Translations under genes and position numbers: made by a program
Notes under the pieces: model-generated
What the model saw: the letters and a program-made list of their open reading frames with translations, nothing else
What the model was told of the DNA's origin: nothing
Database searches by the model: none
NCBI GenBank assembly: GCA_944548615.1
Contig: OX155952.1
Span: forward strand, 26,910,418-26,974,417
DNA: 64,000 bases
Reading direction: 5' to 3'
From: Micropterix aruncella
Lineage: Eukaryota; Arthropoda; Insecta; Lepidoptera; Micropterigidae
Shown: piece by piece, positions 12,414 to 22,605 of the stretch
How positions within the stretch are numbered: position 1 is the stretch's first letter
How the letters are laid out: the number at the start of each line of letters is the position of its first letter

Positions 12414-12471
12414 CGAATATGGAACTCTGTGTCGAATATGGAACTCTGTGTCGAATATGGAACTCTATGAC
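12414..12471 (+). repeat. 19-bp tandem repeat, three copies
   Basis: Three units of 'cgaatatggaactctgtgt' begin at 12414, 12433 and 12452. The last unit diverges after 'aactcta'. No function is apparent. Confidence 0.85.
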
Positions 12472-13194
12472 AACTTGAAACCTGATCGGGTCAAAAAATC
12501 GATTAAGATATTAGGAAATCGAAGATTATAACAATGTACAAGAATAAGCGTTATGTCGAATTATATATAACATTATTGGTAGTTATTATTTCTTTGTTTG
12601 TTTGAAAAGCTTATTGCACACACGATAGAGCACAACATGGTGGGGCCTATTGCCAAGTGTCAAATTTTGTAGGAAAATTTATATATAACACGTGGGATGT
12701 TGTAATCACGGCAGCGCCGGCTCGAGGAAACTTGGCGCCCTAGGCAAAAGACTAGTATGGCGCCCATTTAAAAAAATCACAAAACATTAATTGTGTAATT
12801 TTTAATCAAATATTAGAGCACAGATATGACTTACCTACTTATATATAATTATAATACAAACTTTTTTTTTAAAAAATACAACCGACTTCAAATAATTTTT
12901 GCACCTATTTTCCAGTTATTTTGATTTTAAAACCAAACTACTAAGTCAATTTTGATTAAATATCTATGGGACCAATTTGAAAGTATATTCTTTCAAATAC
13001 TAAAAGAATTTTCCAAATCGCTTCATAAATGACGGAGATCTGAGGTAACAAACATAAAAAATTTAAAAAAACATTTAACCGAATTGAGAACCGCCTCCTT
13101 ATATTAAAGTCGGTTAAAAAGAGAATATATCCACCTTCTTTAGCTGTATGGAGTGAAATATAGTAATTTTTTAAAAGACTAATTAGAGATTAAA

Positions 13195-14752
13195 TCAAGC
13201 AAGTTTTATTTTTCTTGCCTTTATTTTAGCAAAAGTGGAAACGATCTCCTTTAAATCTATTGTTTGAGCTATTTCTTGTTCTATAGATAAAGTCGACAAC
13301 CCCACAAGTCTTTCTTGGGTCATTGTGGAGCGCAGATATGTTTTAATTAGTTTTAATATAGAAAAACTGCGCTCACCACTGGCCACAGACACGGGAAGTG
13401 TCAGCAACACCCTTATTGCAGTTACTAAATTAGGTAAGATATCTAGTAACCCATTTTCACAAATATAATTTAAAAGTTCTTGTGGCGCAGTGTTATTTGG
13501 TACTCTTCTTGCAATAGCTTGTAATTCGCTGCATAACTCAGTTGCATCAACATCCTTAGAGTCTCCATGACTAAGAGATTCTTCCAACTTTACACAGTGT
13601 TCCAGAACATATTTGGAAGTTTTAATCTGCATCTCATGAACGTTATAGAGAAATCCAAAAACATGATTAATGTTATTTATCTGTTATTTATCTGACGCAT
13701 CGATTGAATTTATTGCTGTATCCAGCACGGCCAAATTAAACTTTATTTTGAACTGGTTTTTCCCATCACTTAAGGGCTCATCTTCCGCTTCATAACTGAA
13801 CTGTCTTTTCTTTTTTCTTGAGCGGACTGGCTTCGATGCTGATGCGAATGATGCGGAAATGTTTACTTCTTCTGAAATTTCTCTTGCTTCTACCAGCATT
13901 TTTTCAAATCCCAAATCACTTCTACAGCTTTCGAGAAAGGTTTTTGTTTTTAAGAGAGCATTTGTAGCAGAGTTAAGATCAGATTGCTTTGATTGAAGAA
14001 GTTTGCTAGTCAAATTGATTTCGAACAAAATATTATACCACACAAAAAGAGAAGCAATAAACTCGAAATCAGCATTTTTTTGCAATAGACTGAGCCTCAA
14101 TTCGCGTTTGATTTTTAGATGAACCAATCAGAGTAAGATCTTCGTAAATGTCTATGAGCGCGTCATGCACATCAGCCAGTTGATAACGTAATGGACGCAA
14201 GGCATCAATCCGGCTTTCCCATCTTGTATCGTTCAGTGGTTTCAGTGTTAAACTAGGCACATGACGCAATAGGACTTCCCAGCGGTGGGTTGAAGCAGAT
14301 TAATATACATATATATTTTGGACCAAGTTGAAAAAGGATGTCGCTGCCAGACAACATTGCAGCATCGTTCACGACAAAATTTAGTGTGTGTGAACTGCAT
14401 GGTACAAAAAAAGCGCGTGGATTTACATCCAAAATCCTTTTTTGAACACCACTGTGCTTACCTTTCATGTTACTTCCATTGTCATACCCTTGCCCACGTA
14501 AATTTTCTAATGAGAGAGACATCTTATTTAACTGATCAAGATTTTTTTCAGTTAAGCCAGCGCCAGTTGTGTCTGAAAGAGAAACAAATCCTAAAAAATA
14601 TTCTTTCATTTCACACTTACATTTATGTTTCATTTCACACTTACATTATTATCATTATCAGTCACGTTTACAATTCGAACGATGACGGTCATTTGTTCAA
14701 CATGACTTACGTCAGGTGTGCAATCTAGAATTATTGAATAATATTTAGACCA
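13195..14752 (-). pseudogene. hAT transposase remnant (ZMYM1/DUF4371 type)
   Basis: Order in the coding sense: [19 protein letters not shown] (about 14750-14690, holding an expected catalytic Asp), GLTEKNLDQLNKMSL, the GQGYDNGSNMKGK block, FVPCSSHTLNFVVND, LKPLNDTRWESRID, a long helical section, and a C-terminal dimerisation region with LPVSVASGERSFSILKLIKTYLR ending near 13195. Breaks are a tandem duplication of about 24 bp with a stop near 14610-14650, a frameshift near 14305 (to RWEVLLRHVPS), another near 14085, and a stop at about 13684. The N-terminus is missing, because the 5' terminal region follows directly upstream of the KYYS motif. It is a dead copy. Confidence 0.8.
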
Positions 14753-14796
14753 GATCGCCTCGCCGCGCCGCCCCTCAAAATACGAGCGCCCTAGGC

Positions 14797-17085
14797 CAGT
14801 GTTCCGCAAACTTTTTGTGTTTAAGGTACACCTATCAAATCAATAAAAAATAGAGGTACACCAAAGAAAAAAGCAATGTTTATTTAATATTTATTTATTA
14901 CTAAAACCAATATACCTAATATGAAAAGATGTTTAGTGAGAAATTTCAAAATTTGGAGCAATCGTTGATAAGGCTGCTCTCATCTCTTCATTGATCGTCC
15001 TCAGGCGCTCTCTTTTTTTCGATTTAATAGTAGTGAGAGTTGAAAATCCCAATTCGCATAAGTAGGTTGTGGCAAATGGTAATAGAATTGTAACAGCACG
15101 CTTTCAAAGCAGTGGATACTCATTTTTTATATGCAACCAAAAATGTGCTACCTCTACTTCGGAAAATTTTAGTTTTAATGTCCGATCAGTTTTTAACTCC
15201 ATGAATTCTTCCTGCTTGTTTATCGGTAAGTGTCCAAGGGAAATGTTATCCGAGAATGGATTCCGTACCCAGTCCATAGGTTGCAGGTCACGCTTAGGAA
15301 AATAACAGTTCATTTTTTCTGCTAATAGCTCCAAGTGTTTCACTATCAAAGCCTGCACTTTTTTTCTGAATCGGCAGCCATGACATTTGGAAACATTTCA
15401 TTACTGCCATTGACAGCGTGGCTGATCCATAACACCAACTTAGCGCGAAAGCTTTCAATTTTGTCCGAAGACGTTAAAATATTAGAATTCCTGCCTTGCA
15501 TTTTTTTGTTGAGCTCATTTAAATGAGCGAATATGTCCGCCAGATATGCAAGTTTTGCTACCCATTCTTCTTTTTTAAACACAGAAGCAAAATCTGAACC
15601 CTGGGCCTCTAAAAACGACTGGGTCTCATTTTTAGCTAGTAAATTCCATCGTACTTCTGTATGATACAGAAGTGACTGATGATCTGCTCCCATTTCCTGA
15701 CACACTGCATTGAACTGACGAGAGTTTAGCGGTCGCGACTTGATGTAATTGACAATTTTAACAACTTCTTGTAGGACATACAACAATTCATCAGGCAGAG
15801 ACTTCGTCATCAGTGCTTCCCTGTGTAAAAAAACAATGCAAATTTTTAATATTAGGGTTTTTTTCAGAAGCCCTAGTTACAAATCCCTTAATTTTTCCCG
15901 TCATAGCTGCTGCTCCGTCTGTACAAATGCTTATGCTGTTGTGCCATTCCAAATTATGGTCACTGAAGTACTGGTCTGTTACTTTGAATATTTCTTCTCC
16001 TGTTGTATAACCAGGTAGTGGCAGACAAAATAAAAACTCCTCTTTTATTTCACATCCGTCAGTGTACCTCACATTTGAGATGAGATGCGCGTGACCGCTG
16101 ATATCAGTAGACTCGTCGACTTGTATCGCAAAAACTCTACTAAGTCTTAATTTTTCAATTAACGTTGATTCAATGTCGCTAGAAATATCATTAATGTGAC
16201 GTGAGATTGTATCTGCTGACGCTGGTATTTTTTCGATTTCCTTAGCGGCTTCTTGGCTAATCATAATCTTGACAACTTCTTTGCAGACAGGTATAATTAA
16301 AGTTTCAGCGAGAGAATGAGGCTTCTTGGATTTAACTAGCATATTAGCGATCACGTAGCTAGCTTTTTGCGCTTTGTCTGATGTTTTAAAAGACGAACTC
16401 ATGAGAGTTACCTGTTTCATAGACTGGTCTTTTAAACGTTGAAAAAAGGCTTTGTCTTTTTTAGCTATCGATGGGTGTTTAGTAGTTAAATGTCGTATAA
16501 GTTTTCTGGGCACCATTGAATTATTGCCCAAAGTTTCTCCACAAACAAAACATTTTGGAATTTGGACATGATTCGTCTCCGCAATATATAAAGCCATAGC
16601 TTACATAGCTCTCATCTTATTTTCGATAAACAAGCTTAGGTTTTTTCTTTGTTGACTCTGTTTCTTCTTGGAATACATCACTTGACAAACTTGCGGTACG
16701 TTTAACGAATTTATCCATTATATACACGTATTATGGGCTATTTATTTGTTAATAAAAAGTCTATTACGCTCGCGACGACACAATCACAAACTAGCGGCTA
16801 GTTACTGGCCAATAACACTGGCGAAAAGCGACGCTACGCCCACTCAATCGGGCGCGTCAACGACGACTGAGAACTAGGGATGGAATGACACGGGTAAATA
16901 CAAGTACTTACTCGATACGCATGCGTGCTGCGTTCGGCGATAGCTTGTCAGCCTGCTGTGTTAGACGGGGTCTAACACAATTTAAATTATTTTTATTTAA
17001 ATTATTATTACACAATTTTCCGCGGCACACCAACCGATGACCACGGTACACCAGTGTGCCGCGGCACACGCTTTGCGGAACACTG
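14797..17085 (-). mobile_element. inner hAT transposon (ZBED5/SCAND3-like) nested in the outer hAT
   Basis: The ends are CAGTGTTCCGCAAA at 14797 and its inverse TTTGCGGAACACTG ending 17085. They are flanked by a perfect 8-bp duplication, ccctaggc (14789-14796 and 17086-17093). Inner to the ends, motifs like 'ggtacacc' and 'gcggcacac' repeat in inverse. At 2.29 kb it has the length of a complete small hAT and carries a nearly full-length transposase frame on the - strand. The duplicated bases belong to the outer hAT, so this element arrived later. Confidence 0.93.
14933..16718 (-). pseudogene. hAT transposase (ZBED5/SCAND3-like), recently broken
   Basis: The probable start is the ATG at 16716-16718 (MDKFVKRTASLSSD). 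It is followed by a BED-type zinc finger (PKCFVCG, then LIRHLTTKHP), a conserved region with FAIQVDESTDISGHAHL and SICTDGAAAMTGKIKGF (catalytic Asp regions), then VRYTDGCEIKEEFLFCLPL, HREALMTKSLPDEL, LYHTEVRWN, and a C-terminal dimerisation segment with [18 protein letters not shown] just before the stop at 14933. Visible breaks are a stop at 16617-16619, a frameshift near 16575, a frameshift at a 7-A run (15827-15833), a frameshift at a T run near 15362, and a TGA near 15104. Most are single changes, several in homopolymers, which suggests recent decay or sequencing error. Confidence 0.85.
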
Positions 17086-17224
17086 CCCTAGGCAATTGCC
17101 TAGTTTGCCTATATGGACGGGCCGGCCCTGCATCACGGGCCCAAATGTCCATAATGACAGCCGGCCTTTGATAGGAGATGTCACTTTAAGAAGAAGAAGT
17201 ATGTTTATTGATGGGAGAGGGAAA

Positions 17225-17720
17225 GATTAGCCCTGCGCCCCCGAGTAGCGCACCTGCGTTCGCCGCAGTGGCCGCAATCACCGCAGATGGCAGATAAGAA
17301 CGGCCCCGTCCGCGTCCTACACTCTCCTCCAACCCGACCCTCGTTACCGCCCGGGCCGCGCGCGTCTTGTTTGTTTTCCACGACCTTAAATTTTATAAAA
17401 TGATTTTATACGAGTGGGCGCGGAACGGCGCGGCGCGCTCGCTAAGGAGGGCCCCGGTAATGACCCATTGTTGTTCAGCATTATAATCTCGTCTGTGGCA
17501 TCTTCTGGTCTGGATGTGGGGCCAGCCGCGACCGCGAAGCCACGGCGCGACATTCTCCAGCGCTAATTGATTTTTTTCTCTCGGCCCTCGCGCAGGCTTC
17601 CGATCCGACTCTCGACCGCTTTGCCTCTGATAAGAGATCGCCACCGCTCGCTGACACGATCCTGGTCACGACACTCCAGGATCCTGGAGGGACTGGAAAC
17701 CCCATTGCAGCCATGCTATC
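17225..17720. promoter_or_regulatory. GC-rich, apparently single-copy block; possible regulatory element
   Basis: About 500 bp are much richer in G+C and CpG than the surrounding sequence and resemble none of the repeats in this window. GATA-type words occur (gataagaac near 17294, gataagaga near 17629). Overlapping frames on both strands (17393-17747) lack domains and are expected in GC-rich DNA. An enhancer, a distant promoter or an untranslated exon of the receptor gene would fit. This is only an inference from composition. Confidence 0.25.
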
Positions 17721-18492
17721 TAAATAAAATAATAATATTGTGTTCATTCATAAATTTCTTCATTTAAATTGTTTTCACTGCAGAATAGCACGTAAAAAGA
17801 TAGATTCCATGTATGGCGATAATTTGTTGATATGTAGAACGATATGTACTTATAGAGTAAAAATAAAACAGAAAAAATCTAATAAAGAATAAAACAGGCA
17901 ATTGAAATAAAATTAAACATAATTATATTAGATGAATAGATGAATAGAAGATACAAAGTCCATATGGATGTCCACATAAGTCGCTATAGTCACACCAATA
18001 CTCATTGAGAAGTATGAGATCCTCGACGGATGATATAATTGCCCCGAGCTGTCTTCAATCTATGCGGAGCCACATACATTATCTGCGAGGACACGACTCT
18101 AAACTGCAAAAAAACACAATTCGAACCGCAAGAATCTACACTGTCCTCGCTACTTTTCAATAAATAAAGTTGATATTACACCATGAGCTGGCTAAATGTA
18201 TTCGTGTATAGGGTGGACCAAGAGTTAAATCATGTTAAAGAAATTATAATATTCATCACCAGATTATAATATTCATCAATTGAATATTATATGTGTATAC
18301 ACCTCATATATTCTATGAGTGCTACAGTAATACATATGAGTGTCTGAGTGATACATTCAACCGACTAAAGTTAAAATAATCGACTAATTTGCCGCAAACA
18401 ATCACGCAAAAGTTGAAGATTCGGTTATTATTTCGCTGTCAGAATCGTAAAAGGCTATTAAAGTCTGTACACCTAAGAAAAAACCTATAAAC

Positions 18493-18524
18493 AAAACGCT
18501 TTATTCGTACGAATAAAGCGTTTT
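18493..18524. repeat. perfect 32-bp palindrome
   Basis: Both arms read AAAACGCTTTATTCGT with no loop. The half-site resembles the 'aataaagcgtttta' LINE 3' end seen at 62800, so two such ends may meet head-on here. Confidence 0.8.
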
Positions 18525-19620
18525 TTTTTAAATTATTTCTTTGCTAGATTCACAACAAAAAGAAACACATGTTTTTTCTTTTTTCTCTGCCTTAAAAAAT
18601 TTAAATAGACAAGGGTGTAGATTGCAGATGCCTACGCAGCATAATTCTTTTTTTGTCTTGCAGGAATCGGAATCAACTCGTTTTGATGCCAAGTAGAACA
18701 AAATATTTTTTCGCTTTACTGATATCTTTCGAAATAGCGGATATTATATTGACTGCCATTATTCTTTTTCTACTCAATGGTGATTTTGGGCGCTGCCCCA
18801 GTATGTTAATACAAACCCAGTTTGATCAAATCTCTTTCGCTAAAATATACATAATGTGCTTAAGAGAAAGATGTTATTGTATTATTTTTTATCGCTTTTT
18901 TAGTGTAAATATTTAAATCTCAAAACGATTAACGTGGATAGTCGAAAAATCCAGCAGTGGGAGGAATTAACGATTTCGCAATCTTTCTCCTTGTGAGTCG
19001 GAAAGTAGGCTGTTTTGATTACGAAGCGCGCATTGGTAGAAATGAGTGAAACAAACGGCGACTGCACCGTTAACGAGGAGAGTAATATGTATTCCCATAT
19101 AATCTGGCCGAACACGTTTACAGGCGAGCATCGGAATTTATTAAATCATAAAATAACAACGCGCGGCCATTTATATTCAAAACGAACGTTTCAGAGCGGT
19201 ACCGCGACAAGCCCGGCTAAACGACGCCATGTCGAGAGAAAAATACACAAATAACGAAACGGGTCCCGAGGAATATGTGTGCGCACGATAAAGATATTTT
19301 ATTAACCGCCTTCACGCATAAAATGCCATTCGAGCGACCGCTTGCGCGCGTATGGAAAGGCTAAGAAAACATTCCCCCCAACATAAAACCTATCAAAATA
19401 TTTGTTTTATTGTGGAATCGGTAACTGATGTTTTACTAGCGCGGGCGCGGAGGTGCGGAGAATGATCGCGGTTATAATGGTTCCTAATTTGATGGTTAAT
19501 TCCTCTTTAATTCAATCTCACCAACCCTTGAAATATGAGGCATGTCTTTAACTACGGTCTGGAGATATGTTGATATTTGACGCTTGCGACAGCTATGTAC
19601 ATCAGGTATGCGTGGGGGCT

Positions 19621-19889
19621 GCGACCATCGATATATTAGCTAGATATGCCCTCAGATACAAATAAGTTGACTCCATACCCTTTGGTCGTAAATCATGTGA
19701 CAGAGAGAGCAATACATTGAACAGTATGCGAGAGAATAGCGCGCCAATATGCTTCGCGACAGCTCTCACACCGGAATGACGGTCGGCTGTCTGCCAGCGG
19801 ACTGCGACCAAACTACTACTGGCTGGTTTTCAGTAGTGGTTTTGAAGTGGTCATTTTCGAGCGCTAAAGGATCATATATCGATGGTCGC
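19621..19889. repeat. 269-bp segment bounded by 16-bp perfect inverted repeats
   Basis: 'gcgaccatcgatatat' at 19621-19636 returns inverted at 19874-19889. The arms do not extend further and no target duplication is evident. It may be a small MITE-like element or a regulatory hairpin. No transposase is present. Confidence 0.4.
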
Positions 19890-21273
19890 GACTGATGCCG
19901 CTGCGATGTTGTTGTCTGGAGATCTCGCTGCAGTGCCGTTTGGCGTAGCGTATGCGGTGCACGGTACGACACACGGATTTCGAGAACTATTCGTTATTAG
20001 GCCCGATTTCGTGAAAACCGACACTAAAATCATTTCACTAAATGTACTTTCTCCCTGTACTATTTTTACCTCCTCTTCCTCCTCCTCTTCCAATTATAAG
20101 AATAAGAAAGAGTGGGGGGGAGGAGAGGGTAGGGTAGGAAGAGGGTCGGAAATAACTAAAAAGGGAACTAGATGAAAATCGACAATAAACACTTATATCT
20201 CGGAAACGTTGTGAGGTTGTGAGGTATCTAAATTACCTCTTTTTCCCCTCTCTTACCAAGAATAATATAATATAAAGATACTGCCTCACATACTATGCGA
20301 AATCGACGCTGTATCACTGTAATTAAAAGGCAAATCCAACTCCAAAAGCAAACCCCACCACAAAATGCCTTGTAATTCAACAAATTTACGATTAAAAGAC
20401 ACTGTATAAAATTGACAGATACTGTATACGGTATAAAACCGTAATAACAAAATAAAAATGTAAGAATCAATCTAATATTTTCTCAGTGCATTCCCAGAAA
20501 ACTTCATGTCTTGTTTTGAATAGTCTTTATTTTGTGTGGGTCTCATGACATTTGAGACATATTATTATGATAATATTAGTAGATATGGCATTTCATAAAA
20601 GCTGTACATCCAGTTTGATCCCTCGAGTTGACATTTTACAGAGTCGTAGATTACTTTTATCCGTCTAAGCATCTATTAATCGATACATTATTCAACGAAA
20701 TATGATATTGTATCGTAGCAATTTATCGCCTTGTCAAGTTTTATCACTCTCTTTTTATTAAAACGAGCGTCTCGGTTACTCGTATCTTTATTACATATTT
20801 TTTGTTAACGCCGTGGTCGATTCCGTCATGCTGATCAAGTCGTTTAAGGGGAGACAGTGAAAAAATGCAGCGTGAGACAGTGCCTGTTAACCGCAGTTAA
20901 CGAAACAAACTTTATGACTAGCCCGCCTCGTCTCAGATGTCATAATCGGGCTGTTGTTTCCAAATTGCCGCGACGGATCGATTTATACACGACCCGAGGC
21001 TTATTCGCCTGACCCACACTATACTAACATCGTTTGCGCCATAAAACAGTCACAGATACAACGGATCAAATAAATGGTAAACAAAATTATTACTGTGTTG
21101 TAAAAATAACTCCAAGAATACCTCCAAGTATATTGACAACTGTCATATCGCTTTCTGGCGTTGCCAGCTTGGGCAATAATCACGGAATACGAACATCACG
21201 GAAATTTTGATGAAACAGGAGAGTAATATTAATAACGCATATTAATCCAAAGAATTCACCAAGAAATCTAGAA

Positions 21274-22605
21274 ATGCCCACGACAAGGATAACAAGACAA
21301 ACACTGAAAAAAAACTCTGAATGGACATCTAAAAATCAAAGTTATAAAAATTCCACACCTCAAACTACAGCAACAAAACAGAATACTGGAAATGATGATT
21401 TTTCAAGCAGGAGTCACAGCAGTAACGATGACAGTGTCAACAACTCAATGGAACAGAGCATATTGTACCGCTCAGTAAGTGCTCCAAATTTATCCAGGAT
21501 TCCAGATGTAGACATTTCTTCTTACATGAATAAAATCTCCTCCCTAGAATTGGAACTAGAAAGTGCTCACAATGAGATTGAAAATTTAAATCAAGAGAAT
21601 CAAATTTTAAAGCAGCAGCTATCCAAATCCACTCTGCTATCAAACCGATACAAGAAACTATACACAGAAACGTTAACCGCAGGAAAAAAATTCAACAATA
21701 GCCAATTCATAGCGATTTCGGACACACCCAAATCTTCAAGAAACACCATATGCCTTGAAAACACCGATCTGAACTTCATCAAACGCAACAAGGGCAAGAA
21801 ACTACAGACGTTAAAATCACAAGAGGCATCTTCGCACGATATACCATATTGCCGCCCAGCTGACAAGAAGATTTATCCACGAATCGTAGTATTAGGCGAC
21901 CAATCTGCCTCAGGTTTGACCACACGGCTATCAAACTTATTACACACTGAAGGGTACAAGGTCCAGGGAGTCATTAAAAAGAACGCGTCACTAAAGGATG
22001 TAATTATCAATATTAACACTATCGGCCAAAACATGACAAAAAAAGACCACATAATTATTTCTGCAGGAAGCAATGATAACAATCCTCTCTTGTTTTCCTA
22101 TGAACTGTCAAATCTTTTGAAGGTTACATCTAACACCAACATCCATTTTATTAGTATTGATTATGGATTTTACTTAAATACAACTATGTTGAACCGGGAG
22201 ATTAAAAAATATATACCATATTTTCAAAATTCGTCCTTTATAGAAGTTAACAGATCGTCACTCGTCAAAAATATAAATTATATTGTTGATAGCATCATAA
22301 AATCGATAAAGACAAAAGATTACCACAATAAATATTTATCCTATAATAACATTGAATTAAGTAAGATCAAGAAAAGTAACTTCAAGAAAAGTGCACCATT
22401 ATTTAGTTCTATAGTAAACAAAATAGCAGCCGCAGAACAAACCACGACAGGTTGTCCAATTACCAAAAATACAATTTATCACTATTTTAAGCCAAAAGAG
22501 ATCCCACAATCACAAAAGAATAGTAATACTTTTGAAAATAAACCAATCAAGCAGCTTAAAGGCAAAATCGACTATTACTTCAAAAAACAAACATCTTTTT
22601 TATGA
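21274..22605 (+). CDS. LINE ORF1 protein with coiled coil and SGNH/esterase-like domain
   Basis: The 443-residue protein starts at ATG 21274 (MPTTRITRQTLKKNSE). Residues 1-80 are polar and low in complexity (many S, N, T, Q). Residues about 84-135 form a strong coiled coil (ISSLELELESAHNEIENLNQ...). Residues about 200-320 look like the SGNH hydrolase-type domain known from CR1-group ORF1 proteins: block I is VVLGDQSASG (GDQS at 208-211 where esterases have GDS) and a later block is SAGSNDN (GSND at 265-268). The C-terminus (350-443) is basic. Such proteins coat the element RNA and may act as chaperones or membrane-binding factors during retrotransposition. It overlaps ORF2 by 4 nt. No frameshift or stop is present. 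Confidence 0.85.
   Translation: MPTTRITRQTLKKNSEWTSKNQSYKNSTPQTTATKQNTGNDDFSSRSHSSNDDSVNNSMEQSILYRSVSAPNLSRIPDVDISSYMNKISSLELELESAHNEIENLNQENQILKQQLSKSTLLSNRYKKLYTETLTAGKKFNNSQFIAISDTPKSSRNTICLENTDLNFIKRNKGKKLQTLKSQEASSHDIPYCRPADKKIYPRIVVLGDQSASGLTTRLSNLLHTEGYKVQGVIKKNASLKDVIININTIGQNMTKKDHIIISAGSNDNNPLLFSYELSNLLKVTSNTNIHFISIDYGFYLNTTMLNREIKKYIPYFQNSSFIEVNRSSLVKNINYIVDSIIKSIKTKDYHNKYLSYNNIELSKIKKSNFKKSAPLFSSIVNKIAAAEQTTTGCPITKNTIYHYFKPKEIPQSQKNSNTFENKPIKQLKGKIDYYFKKQTSFL

Larger units (their letters stand above)
9549..12703. other. no gene recognised; AT-rich with small repeats
   Basis: The 130-codon - strand frame at 9502-9894 and the + frames at 10705 and 12116 have no recognisable domain and are probably chance. 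The listed minisatellites and the inverted LINE 3' end are the only structured items seen here. Confidence 0.45.
12712..17130 (-). mobile_element. outer hAT transposon (ZMYM1/DUF4371-like), split by a second hAT
   Basis: The left end begins CAGCGCCGGCTCG at 12712. The right end read in reverse is CAGGGCCGGCCCG from 17130. The flanks are aatcacgg (12704-12711) and catcacgg (17131-17138), an 8-bp target duplication with one change, as expected for hAT. The outer element is 12712-14796 plus 17086-17130, about 2.1 kb without its guest. The subterminal motif 'ccctaggc' occurs near both ends (for example 'gcgccctaggcaaaa' at 12737), and one copy served as the landing site of the inner element. It carries a broken transposase on the - strand. 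Confidence 0.85.
17131..21155. other. no gene recognised; GC-rich block and small inverted repeats
   Basis: Frames here (17393-17747, 19015-19254, 19602-20175) show no known domain. The purine/pyrimidine-skewed stretch 20070-20130 is simple sequence. The GC-rich block and inverted repeats are listed separately. The rest is unremarkable AT-rich DNA. Confidence 0.45.
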
